From the NCBI GenBank assembly GCA_907163375.1, contig CAJQUW010001979.1, positions 620,001-684,000 on the forward strand: 64,000 nucleotides of DNA. The letters are read 5' to 3'. This document shows, piece after piece, positions 1 through 13,100 of this stretch (its first letter is position 1; each line of letters begins with the position of its first letter). This DNA is from Prostheceraeus crozeri. Lineage: Eukaryota > Platyhelminthes > Polycladida > Euryleptidae. The notes beneath the pieces were generated by a model. The model had not been told where the DNA came from and did no database searches. It saw only the letters and a program-made list of their open reading frames with translations. Both the position numbers and the translations under genes were made by a program.

Positions 1-876
1 CATAGACATAACAATATTGGGTTTTACAAGGAAATCTATATCTACAGATCTCTTGGTGGGTTTTATTTTAAGTCTGCGTAGTACCGTTTCATTCATCAAT
101 GAAAAGGAATTAGAACAACGTCTGTTTGACTCTACTTAGACATTTGCCGAACTCAGCGATAGTAAAATGGGTTGTAAATGTGTTCTATGTATCAATTAAT
201 GCAGTTTTTTTAATCTGAAGAATTCTCGAAGGCTGCAGGCATGGGGCGATCAATTTCTTCCGAAAAACCGCACGTTATTGACAAATATTCGTATTTTATA
301 CACACAAAAAGTCTCTCCTGGATCTCTACGTCTACCGGGACTTATTTAGACTTCTAAAACACGCCTATTAGACCATGTTTTGCAATAACAATGAGAAAGC
401 CTGAAAGTCAAACATTAAACACGGTGGGCTTGCATCTTTCCAAATCAGTTTTCAAACATGGGATACGTTGCCGTGTCAAGAGCAGGAAACAAGGACTTGA
501 TGTTCATGAACGCAGAAGATGGGAAAACTTGGGAAAGAAGATGGGGTGTCTCATAGACTGTCCTTGAAATGAGAGTGTAAATACAGTAATGCTTAGACCT
601 GGGGCTGATCCTGCAGCATCACAAAATTGTGACTCAAGTTCGCATTTCATGAAAAGTCCGTTGTCCTCAAAATAGAAAGCTGTTACTGATCACAAGCAGC
701 AACATTCTAATTCTATTCAATAGCAAAAAGCAAATCCGCTAAAAAATTATGCAAAAGGGCTTATCATTCATTGCAAATTTTCAGCTACTAAGTCTTTTCA
801 CTGAATGTCATAAGCTACAAGGCGCTATAACTAATGATGGCTAATAATGCTTATGGGAGAGTGCACATTTACTCAC
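1..876. other. VAC14 intron 5 sequence, nothing recognised
   Basis: This is downstream of exon 5 on the minus strand. I looked for the next VAC14 segment (LHLDGIVQVLN, KWLYHLY and so on) on the reverse strand and did not find it. No repeat family is recognised. Confidence 0.6.
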
Positions 877-1132
877 TTAGGGCTCGGTCTCTTCACCACA
901 ATTTCTTCATCTTCTTTCTCTTTTTCGACTAGCTGCAGAAGTTCGTGATTGGCATGTTGGGCTAAAGTTCGGGCTTCCTTCCTAGTTTCATTGCTGTATG
1001 CAAAACAGGGCAAAATAGCGCATAAAATACCGGATACATATGGCAACATTTGTTGTTGAGATAACAGAATGAATTGGTGAATCCAATCAAGGGCTGTTTG
1101 CTGTATCATCAACCAATCATCGCCAGAATCCG
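877..1132 (-). CDS. VAC14: VAC14 exon 5
   Basis: The exon follows TTCTCTTCCAG and uses a GTGAGT donor at 876-871. It encodes DSGDDWLMIQQTALDWI, LPYVSGILCAILPCFAY and a charged tail (EKEKEDEEIV). Human VAC14 has DDLIQLTAMCWM and LPYSSGILTAVLPCLAY here. It joins exon 4 through a CCG proline codon. Reading on instead of splicing would meet TGA at once, but the consensus donor and the missing rest of the family argue that the gene continues past the left edge. Confidence 0.9.
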
Positions 1133-4100
1133 CTGGAAGAGAATAATTAGTTTGTGATTTTGACATAATATACTTAGCATGAAAAATTCATTTTAAAATT
1201 CAAATATCAGAACCGGCAAATGATGTGATCAACACAATAAAAACAATCAACATAATAACTATTTCACAGCTAAATTGACTAATAAAGCTGACTAGATTCA
1301 TATCTATTTGAGAAAAATTTACTTGTAAGTGGATGAAAGCCACAACAGGTACATATCGCCCTGATTACTGGCATGCATGTTTTGAATAAAAGAAATTATA
1401 AGAAATTATGTATCATTCTGTAGAAAAAAAGCACGACAGTCATATTTGATGTAAGGGGTGCACTACTCCATTTTCGTTGGATAATTTATTCATAAATAAA
1501 ATGTTCCAGTATACAATTTAAGTCAAAAAGTCTGCTACTCACTGCGAACAGTTCTGCAGCTGATATCATCAATCCCTAGATTATGAAGATCAAAGGAAAT
1601 TTAGTCACATAGTGATACTATAACTCTCCGTTTGATTCAAGGTCAGAGCAGTTTGACGACGAAAAACTCGGTGTGTGGAATTGAGGATCGGGTAAGTGAA
1701 AATGGAACTATTGAAACTAAATTTAAATGTCAAGTCTACGTTACGAGAGTTCATTTTGTTGTACTATTTTGTATCATTTATGTTTCGTGCATTGCACTAC
1801 TAATTTCTATGATGAACTAAATAATTTTGGTAAGAAATAAAGCACTGTTTTGAAAATTGAAATTAAATTACATGACCTGATTCTACACCGACAGAGCAAG
1901 CATACATGTGACGTCAAACACGATCAGGAGCCAATCAAGTCACATCAGGGATATTAGAACATAAAAACACGAAATTCCTGAAACCCCTTTTCCATACTGT
2001 TTTATATCAAATACTGAAATCAATTATAAGGCAACTTTGTATAAAATAATCACAAGATGCGTATCACGTTATTGTATTAGATTTAGCTATCAGTTAAATT
2101 AACGCGATTCATCGATTGCATGAAATAACGGGCTCTGATTATTCTGTTACATTTGTGAGTAGACCCGTGGAAAACGATGGACATTCAATGTATGCGCTTT
2201 GTCGAGTACTTTCAATCGATGTATGCGATCATCATCAGGACATGAATGAGACAGCAAACCAATGTGCAAACGTTGTGAGTCAACATCAAAAGTCAGTAAA
2301 CCAAGTGAAGGAATGTGAGATAACTAACAAATTATTACAATCGATATGGCTGTACTGATAAAATAAAAAAGCAGAAGGTAAAACACGAAAATTAACAAAA
2401 AAGACAAAAGCGAAATTAAAAGAAAAATGACATCAAAACTTCCGATCATCACTTGAAGAATGTTTCACTTTCTTGCAGGAGCCAAGTCTATGAGTCCATA
2501 AGGATTCTTTCATAATCCACTGGCTCTTTGTCGATGATGTTCATACTATCCAATGAAATAGGATGTTGCGTCGATATTCACATCAGTTATATTAAAGTGA
2601 TTCATCAATATATTGCTTTGATCTGGAGAGGAAGAAATAGGTTTTCCTCAACATGCTATGAATAGGATTTGGCCGATATGAAGCCTTTTATCATGAATGA
2701 ACATTTTTGATACTTGACTTCATCCTCGAAGATAAAGTTGTCCTAAAGCGCTCTTTTTGGTCTCCCAATCATAACATTCATACTCGTTTCACACGAAGCA
2801 AGAAATAAGATTTCACGAAGCAGATGGATGCCAACCAATCCCGTAGTGACAACCAACGCGTGATGATCTGCGCATCAACATCAACGCTTTTCTTACCTGT
2901 TTTCTCGGAATTCGGATCTTAGGATTACTTAGATATCCTAATATATGCTAGGATTCTTTGCACAGTGCTAGTGATGCGGAAAGCTCGCAGAATGAAATGC
3001 TGTCTGAAATGGTGCCCTTCCAAGTTTGGGGAACTTTCAAGAAACGAATTTCTTGCTTTGATTGTTTTTAGATAAGGCTGCTGAAGATCTTAAACTGTTG
3101 CATTTTTTTATTTGACTTAGTCTACCTAATATTTGATGATTTTTGACAGGCACGGGCATTTTTTGTTCATGGGCTTTAAGTGCCTAATGAAGTGTGTAGC
3201 AGCAGAAAAATATTCGTCCATTTAATGAAATATGGTTACTTCATGACTAAAAAAATGAAACATCAAAAGTCAACTCAAATTGAATATTTGGAGGAGCACA
3301 AATAGAAACGAAAAAAGACATAGTATAGCACGCGTTCTGTCTGTGGACAGAACAAGGAAATATAAAAAAGAAACCAATATTGTATGGACTTGCTCCATAG
3401 GGTCACGGAACCTTTATCATTACAAATAATGATTTTCATTAAATTGTCAATTTAAATGTTATATGCAACAATTCCTATCAAAATATTGGTCTAATTGTGT
3501 AATAGAAGCATAAATCCAAGCTCCTCTTGATTTTCGTAGTCAGTGTAAATTATCAAAATTTGGTACGTTCCATTCCGGATTAACACTATGCGGCATAAAG
3601 CAAACTCTTGATTGAATGATCAATTTAGATTAAGTCTTGATGATAATTACAAGCTTATAAATACACGTTCAATAAACTTGCACAAAATCATTTGAAATTG
3701 ACCGCTTCTTAATATGCTGATTTGATGTCTTCGCATGAAGTTAGGTGAGCATTGTGCAAATGCATGAAGAGCAAAGTTTTTGTTGATGATGAGGTCTACC
3801 TAATAAGTTCGTCGAAAACATCTTCAATTTAGATAGCAACGCAACTGCGAATATTTGACCGACAATTTTCAACCTTTCACAAAGTTGTATACATTTTGAA
3901 AGCTACTGATAATAGCAACACAGTAGTGTGCTTGTATTCAGAGACTAGAGAGCTCAGATTATGAAACAAATAAAATCGAGGAAAAGTCGCAAAGTTGATC
4001 TCTGTTGATTATAGCTGGTCTCCCTAGCCGAACACGCCCAACGGGGAAGGGAAGTCCGCTTACCTAATTTTCACCTTAATTAAAACATTATTTGAAAAGG

Positions 4101-7100
4101 CTTACATTACGTGAAAGAACTCACAAGGCTATCGATGAGCTCAAACAAGGATCAAAGGTCATAACTTCAATTTCTTGAAAATTAAATTAGTACTCACTCA
4201 AACTTTCAAAACAGGAACTGCGAATGGACAAAAACAGAGGACATACCAATCAAAGGACATTGATAATGCGTTATAGATACGTTTAAGTATTATCTCTCTA
4301 GGCGATGTGCAGGGCACTTATGAGGTAAGTACGAAATCCAAGAACTAGCAGATTAAATTTATCGTGTCAGTTAAAAATACTGTGCTACGCTTGCGGAAAT
4401 TACGAACATTCAAATCTAAAGTATGCATGTACATACGTTTACAATTGAAGTTATGGGTCAATTTAGTCTTTCTTTAGTCAATAATGATGTCAATTTCACA
4501 AGCGGAAATTTTGGATTTAATTGGCTAATTGAGGAATTAGCCAATCTTTTTCAACGCAATAACAGAATGGCATATGACGTTTTGTAAATCGCAGTTGTGT
4601 CAGCAAGTTGGGCTACCCACATGGAAAGTACAGGCCAGTTATCGTTCTGTCTTTAATTGTCATACATCTTGCGTGCCAGCCTTGCTCGCTATTGCCACAT
4701 AAGCACTCGCGTTTTGACCACTTCACGGTTTACAAGTTGACTTGCAATTTGTGTAGATAATTTTCATATTGGCCAGACCAATCGACTTTTCATTAAAGGA
4801 TGAAGTTAACACAAACGACACCTGACTAATAAGAACAACAATAATATCCTTTGTGAGCAAGGAAACAAAAGCTTGGCAATAAAGTGGCATCCCCCAGAAT
4901 TTGACATCAATATAATCGACAAAAGCAAAAGCGCAGTAGACTGTCGATTGAAAATTAACAGAATCCCATCTGATCAAAACTCATACACCAAGCATCAACC
5001 GTAAAAATGAGTTCCATTGATTGCCACATTTCACACATCATGTCATCACTGTCGACACACATCGGCCCCTTGGAGTGTCTGTGGCACGAAACGTTGGCCT
5101 TATTTTAATTGCACACAACTTTACTTTGTCTGGCTAAATATATTCGAACAAAGGGGCGACATCCTGGAAAATTTCACTTGAAATTCCTCCTGTTCAGACC
5201 CATGAACTGGAACACTCTCTCTTTAGTGTTCTAGACGGCTACTACTATAGTCCTTCAACATTCTTCAAATCATCAACGGAGTGTTACTCCAACAAAAGAT
5301 CGAAATGAAAAATCTAATCCATGAAAGTTCTGTCTAAGCCATCATGATGTAGGAGAGATCTTAAAAGTAAAACAATCGAGAAATGGAGTTAGCTCGGCAA
5401 ATTAATTGCATTTGCGGGTAGTCTTTCTGGGTTCAAATAAACCAATTGCTGCAATAATTGAAAAAATAGTACAATACTTTGCAGCTAAGTAAAAGGACCT
5501 GTGTAAAATAATCGTCTTATTCAGAGCAGCAAGAATATGTACATGAAGACGTATATACAACGTGAATATATAGAAGAACGTGCAGATATTTAAGTCATCA
5601 ATATCAATACATTGTAGATGATGTATAGAATTCATACAAGGACACGAATGGATAGAGGTGCACGATAAGAGAAGAAACCGAAACATGTGATCTAAATGAG
5701 CAAATCGTGCACGAGGAATAATACTCACATGAATTGCAGTGAACTCACAGTGATTCACAACTGAAACTTACCGTTCTCAAATATTAACGCCGGGTCATTT
5801 GGGTCTGAATACGTGAATGATTTGTTGTTAATTGCAAAATAGAATATTTATGAATTATACATGCATTCCTAACAAAATCGACAAAAAACTTAAGTCAGAT
5901 GAACTGTAAAGTAGTGTTTAACGGCTTTTCAATATTATTCACCATTTTCAATGTTTAATTAGGAACATATTTCTCTTTGAATAAATTGCCAATCTTGACA
6001 CTATTGAAATGCATCACGTTATGCGATATTTAGCACTGCGGTTAAGCTGCAAACTGTATTAAGACAGTTAGACAGGTTAGACAGTTACCATCCGGCTTAA
6101 AACGGTTATCCTATTATGCGGATGTATACTGCATGAAGAATGCATGAAAACATATACAAAACACGAGAAGACCCACATATGATAGATCCCGTGTATAAGG
6201 ATCGTCTCTTCAGTGCGTCATCCAATCAAAAAAAGAAGATCTATATAGCCAGAGAGAAAAGTGGGCAGGAATGGATGGACAAGTAATGAACATTGCTGAA
6301 CAATGTTAAATATTGTGACTTAAATAAATCGAGGTGAGGGATACTAATCCCCTCCAGGATTCTAGAACCTATGGGCATGAAAAGCTGGAATATATTCGAA
6401 AGCATTGTAGACCGACATGCCGTTGCTGAAGTGGAGATGACATGGAGACGGCGAGCACAATCAGAGGTCGTGGAGGTTATAAAACCACAGATTTAGGCAC
6501 CTAGTGGCCAATTCTTCAGTTTTTTATTATCAACAAGTGATCACGACTTGCTGCGTATGAACTATGACCGTGATATCTCATCTTCAGTTTGATTACAGAA
6601 GATTTATCATTGAGTCATGAGTAATCAAGACATCACTAATGCATCACGTTAGTCACGTGACGTCGCAATCGTTAATGCACAGTTATGATTACTGACTATA
6701 TTAACGACAAAATATATGCAAGTGCTTACAAAATACCTAAAAATCAAAGATAAACAAGCCAGTAAAAGTCCTAAAGCTAAAATGTGTATGATACAAAAGA
6801 AAAACATGTCCAAAAAGCACTAAAAAAGCCTCCCCAGAATCGCTTTTGCTGTCGATCTTGCGAGGGAAACGCTATGTTGTTCGAGCATGTTTCTCTTCGT
6901 GATATGCAAATCGCTGTTCGTCTGCACAGTTATTCTTGCTGCGACTCTGGTGAGGGCTTCTGATGCTTCATCAACCCAAACTCCGTAGACGGTTGCTGCC
7001 AGCGGAATACATCTCCACCCCAAATCCTGGCATTTGCTGTTGTTTGCCTCATACTTTCGGTTTTGTGCAGCTCCGAGACATGAATCAACTGCGGCACTCG

Positions 7101-10100
7101 CTCCTTCAATTGTGTTGAGGTTGAGCGGGTGACCACAGTGATGTCAAGTGCAGCTGGTTGACTAGGAGACCATGAGGTAATTAGGATATCTGCTGGACGG
7201 TCATTGATATTCTCTTTCACAAGTCCTGCTCCCTTTTCTAGCTGTGGATTTAGCAAAGCTGAACGACAGAAAGCAAAGATATTATTAAGGAGAAGATTGT
7301 GTCTCCGTACTATATGAGGACCCTTTCGTTACTTATTATAAAAAAGTGAATATCGGGAAAATTCAAATTCTACCGTCGGAGATTTTTTCTCTTGCTATCG
7401 TTGTACTTTCTTGTACTTCGTTTCTTAAATCGCGATAATAATCATTACGAAACCCTGGAATTTTTGTAGAAAATGGAAGATTTTGTACATACTTTTCATG
7501 TATATGAAGTCTTTATATAAACGCATTGGTGCAATGTAGTATATCGATGAAGACACACTTTAATTAAACCTCAACCTCGACTTGCATATGATTGATAGTA
7601 GATACACTGATGTCAGTTGGTTTAATATTCACTGACGATTATTCCAGATATGTATGTACGAAAATGTAGATGCCTCCATTGATAATAGCAAAAAAGAAAC
7701 GTTGAATAATAAATTGCCATTTAACGCAAAATTTGAATCACGTAAGTTTATAACATACATGTACGTGTCAAACGCTTAGATGCACATAGATGTTGCCTGA
7801 CCGATTTAACACAAATAGAAAAAAAACCATCGGCATGCTGATAATCACATCATCTTTAATATATTCGCTAGTGGTGCTGAAAGATCTCGTGCAACGCCCA
7901 CTGTCAAAGAAAAGTAATGTAATGTAATATTGATTACAAATGTCCCTAAAATGTGCATGTATTTGGACTTACTGATGAAGAATCTAAATGATTTGCTTGA
8001 AATTGAAAGGCGAATTGAATCATCTTTGACAATGGAAGCAAACCCCTGCTCTATTGCTAATGAGTTAACTAGAGCTTAATTGGTTTAACCATGTCTAATT
8101 GCAGATTAATTCTATCTGCTTAGTAATTCAATGATTTGATAGTCCTTCAAGCCTCACTATCAAATATTAACCCTTCGTCAAGCGCTTTCTCAAGTCATGA
8201 CTGTCACAACAAGGCATCACATCGAATGACTCACCGAAAGATCTTCAGGTATCGTTTTAAGAATAATATTCATTTACATATTAATGTAGCATGCCAATAG
8301 ATTCCGTAAATCATAAATACTATATTTGAATTGTAGATACTATCATTATACACTGCCTGACAGAAAAAACTTAACACTTATCATTGCTAATCAATGGCAG
8401 TTGTTAATTTTCTAAGTCGATCTTGCTGTCAAACAAATTTTTATGCGCCTTTTCTAGCAAGGCCATATGAAGATATCATTCATCCCTTCACATAGGATCA
8501 ACGTTTGAATAAGTTCAGACATCGTAAAGTTGCACATTTTGCTGTCTTTTGAACATCAGTCGTAACTGCATGATACAGCACCATGAATTCGTGATATGTT
8601 AGGCTATTAGAATGATTTGATGTGGACGTATCATTGTTAGTAAAGTCTTGAATGTATCGATGTTAGAAATTGGTGGATGTGTTGATCCATGGTTGATGTC
8701 AAGATATATATGTTCCAATATGAATGTATATACGACAGCGTGTGAGCTCATATATTGGCTATGTAGACACTGTGTAAAGAATCATTCTCATAATCAAACA
8801 TGTACCGGTGTATACGATATACGTTGCATGTATAGATGCATATTTGTTCATGCATTGTAGTCTATAGATACATTTTTGTTCATCTATTGTCCATGCCGCA
8901 AAGTACACAGCACACACATTGGATGACAAAAAGTTTAAAATCAAGTATGTTGCCTTCAAAGCTGTGTCACAGTACGCAGGCCTACTAGTCCTTCACTTTT
9001 CGTATTTTCTTTTTCATAAACTATGATACTACAGATCTGTTTGCAAGTGTAATCATGAATCGAACAATATTCAAAAACATGTAATTCGGCTCTCTAGGTT
9101 GATCTGCATTAATATATAATGAGGACAAAGTTCACTAAACTAAATTGAAATTTTCACGAAAATTTACATGTTTTCAGTGCATGTAATACGCGACCATCAT
9201 AGCGACCTTCAACCCCAATGAAAAAGCTCATGTTAACAAAGCATATAACAACTTTGGAAGACAAGTAACTAAGAAGATAGTGTTGATAGCTGTATCGACG
9301 ATTTAACTGTCTTGGTAATGGAGACAACGCCTTTAACGAGTCAACTCATCCTTGGCAGTGAAGGTGTTACGGACGCATGTATAAAACATCCAAATGCTGC
9401 TCAAAGATACTAGGGATCGCATCTCAGACAATATTGAATAATAAACTTCGACTTTGACGAAGTCATTCAACACAACAGGCGTCGCAAAGGAGAAAACACT
9501 TCAATAAAAGTCACTAAAACATCAAACATAAACGAAAACGTGAGAAATATTCTGTCTCCTCTTGCTCAGATAGCATAGTAAATCAAGGAATAATCGTTTT
9601 GTAATACCGACTTGATGGCTGAAATAAGTCTATCTATCAAAACATCAGGCATAGATTATCAATTCAAATTTTGGAAGGATTATGTAGTACAAAGTCCCAT
9701 TCCAAAATCTTTAGCAATTTGTTGATAATAATCGACAGCTTGAATTTGAAATTTGTTCAGAAAAGATGCAATAGCAAAAAGAAGGTTTATCACACTTCGA
9801 CTGTCATGGGATTCACATAAAAATTTCCAACCTTAAGCAAAAGCATGTTTGGAGGAGGATGCGGTAACACATTTGAAACAAAGTTCTAGCTCCGTTCAAG
9901 AAAACTATTTCAATAAAGCAAAATCAATCAAATCTAGACATCATCCATATAATTAATCGTGTGCAAATTAAAGACTTACTCCCATCGTGCGCAATATAAG
10001 CTGAAACGAATGCACAGGTGGTAGTAAGTAGGGTGTACAATCCCGGGATCTTAAAAAAATTTCGGGATTTTTCGGGGTTGATTCATTGTCTATCATTAGT

Positions 10101-13100
10101 TTAGTTAAGAAATTGTTAGCGAAGGAAAAACAAGATGCGCACAACATTTCTCCGTTCCTTTTCTAACTGCGCAAAACGGTCATGGAATCCGTCGTGCGAA
10201 AAGAATTGGATCGTTTTGTTAGAGCAAATGTCCGAGTAAAGCTCTTAGCATTTGTGGCTGGATGGCTTCGTTCTGTGCCACCAACTAGCATGGAGTACAA
10301 GCATACTTTCAACGTCGCTGGGACCTTTGCTTCAAAAGTCAGAAATCGTATCAGCGATCGCACCTTGAATGACATATTTTGAAATGGTATTTCAAAAAGA
10401 CATTCATGCAAATATAACTTCGTTGTAGTTTCGGTAGGCTAACCTACTATTTTGTTATTCTTCAAATCACCTCTATAGATCATGTAATCACCGTTTAAAT
10501 GAAATGAGAAGGAAAAATTTGTGCAAGTGCACATGACGTGAAAGCAAATTTTATAAAAATGTCTCATCTCGTAAATCGTTACATGAGGTGCTTCACTACA
10601 AATAATGAATTGCACATGTTCGCAATCACAAATAATGATTTAAGGAATTGCACATGTTCGCAATCACAAATAATGATTTACAATTACAGTTAATTACTAG
10701 TTTTTTATTTCCATTTGGAGTCGGTGCGCCTATTTAATCAATATTAGCGTATACAAAGGCAAAATCGTAGATAGAAACGGCAATCTGGACGAGTCTAATA
10801 GTGCTTTCTCAATCTCGATATCCCGGAATTGATAGCTTGCTACGGGATTGTACACCCTACGGCAAATTGGCATCATCTATGTTCTGCAAAAACAATGCAA
10901 TACTTTATCTTTATTCTTGCGGTGATAAATTTGTTTAAAAGCAAGGAGGTCAAGAAAATGTTCACCACGAAGTAGTCATGTTCTAGCTGTCAACCGTGCA
11001 CTCATTCAAATACCGCAATAGTAGGCCTACATTAGAATGCAAGCAATAACAGATCTTAAAACAATCGGACTCTTGACTTACACGAACTATTTGGATGATA
11101 GTGTACGAGTGAAGTGTTCACCTATCCTGAACATTTTGTCACGAAGTCCATATGAAAATCTAACTACGCTCACAATTCAACTAAATACATTTCCTTGGTG
11201 CACTGTGTTAGTATGGTTTTTTTTCAAATTTTGACAGTTATTATCGTGTTAACTAACCTTCTGATATGCCAAACATCATTTTTGTAGTCTCCGTGGCACA
11301 GTGGTTAAGTGCTTGGCCTAGCGATCTTTTGAGCCAAAGGTCGAGTCCCGAAAGTGTCATTGGAAGTCGGCAGGAAGGGCATCCGGACTAGAAGTACCAC
11401 ACCGCCGCAGAAAAGTCTGACTATGTCAGCACCTTCCAAGCCCTCACCAAGGGGGAGTAATGACGCTAAACCATAAAAAATCAGTACTTTCCGGCTGGAC
11501 GATATTTTAGAAAACCTACCGGGCTCTAAACAATGCCAGAAATCAAGTGTATTTCAGAGTCTGTAATTTGCTTTCCCAGCTTCCAGTCAAATAATGAACA
11601 AACTATTAGTTCTCATTCACATGACTTCCTCCAAAACCTCACTATCAGTTTTATATCATTATCAGGATATGTGATATGCCTTTTATCGGCGATTCACATT
11701 CAAAAATTGAAATGTTTGCATGCTAATTAACAGCACGACCAAAATTAATATAAAACGATAGACCACTTGAATTATTGTTTATCGATTTCGTATATTCAGA
11801 GCATCAAGGAACAATCAAACGAATGAGATTTATAAACAAATTTAAATGACCGGCTAAAAACTCTCAAGAGCAGACAAAATAAAATACGTTTAAAATTTGA
11901 AACATCCTCCCCAACAAAAATTTGGTGCCAGCGCGTCTCATCTCCAATTTAGTCTGCAAATTCAAATGTGAACAATGTAGCAGTTGCTTCCTTGATGAGA
12001 CTCGTAGATCCCTGATCGCTCGTATTATTGAGTATGTCAAAGCAGAACACAAGATTTTGAAATTGGGAAGCGCATTCGCAAAGTGACCGCTAGTGGTTTT
12101 CAATTGCCTGTCGTACGAAACATAATCGCATAACTGAATGTGTTATTCCATATTGATAAAAATGCACAAAACTGATAATTTTTATTAAAAGAATGCGATT
12201 CTTCTATTGAATTTAATATATTTTGATTGTACTGTATGGAAGCAATTGCAAATGTGCAATTACGTCTCCGTTCTAAATTTCACATTGAATGCTTTGCATT
12301 GATTCTTGATCATCAGAATTTGTATAAGCTGAATCTTGCTTGATTGTTATGCTCGTGGATGTATCAATCTCTATCGATCAAGATACGAAATCGACCGACC
12401 AAGTGAACCAAGTGATTTTTCATTTTATATTAAATTTGGACCTATAGTGCACAATCCTCACATCTCGGGACTCAATATTTTATAGATATGATTAACAATC
12501 AATTGATATTGATTCATGTTAAATAGTTAATTTCAATAATCTAGAACAAGTTATTGACATGAAGATGAAATGACTTCTATAAACTGCACAATAGGCTGAA
12601 AATATCTCGCATATCATGTTAAGATATGAAAGTACCCCTTAATGCTTCAATGTTGGATTTGATTATAAAGTTGTGAAGAAATTAGACATTACCTCAAGTT
12701 TAATTTTTATGAACATTCCCTCAAATAGTAGTAGTGAGTTTCATTGATGACTGCAAATCACACAATGACATTATTGATAGATTAGAATTGATATTATTGG
12801 TAAGTTAGAAGCAAGACATTTAGATAAAGACACACTCGATTACAAGGCTCATAAAATAATTTTTATAAAGAATCATTCAAATTAGTAGCGCTGGTCATAT
12901 ATGGAAAGAAGGATCGAGAACGTGCGTAACTTCGACAAAAGAAAGTACGAAATTTCTTCGATCGTGATAAAGCTGCAGTTGCGAAAGGAGCAAGGACATG
13001 ATGCGGTTTGTTGCAAATAGCTTTGAATTAGTGTTGGAGATAGCAAATCAGCGGTCAAAGATCGATGTAGGTGTACACTTGCACTTGGTATATGCATCAT

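Larger units (their letters stand above)
10029..10859. mobile_element. hAT-type DNA element, short, with transposase remnant
   Basis: The ends are inverted: TAGGGTGTACAATCCCG on the left and CGGGATTGTACACCCTA on the right, with ATCCCGGGAT just inside the left end. Inside, on the plus strand at about 10182-10382, a remnant reads SVPPTSMEYKHTFNVAG then SKVRNRISDRTLNDI. That is the pattern of the hAT C-terminal dimerisation region (VPATS..SERVFS.AG....RSRLSD). No matching 8-bp target duplication is seen at these ends, so the flanks may have changed. The rest of the transposase is absent. A 38-bp direct duplication lies at 10607-10682. Confidence 0.75.

Noticed and set aside
871-873. TGA after exon 5 as a true VAC14 stop
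   Set aside because: A GTGAGT donor overlaps it and the family continues for about 400 more residues.
5402-5758. 118-residue minus-strand open frame
   Set aside because: Composition follows the local base bias, with no domain or repeat context, so it is taken as chance.
10021-10867. 8-bp target duplication for the first hAT element
   Set aside because: GTAGTAAG on the left and CGGCAAAT on the right do not match, so none is claimed.
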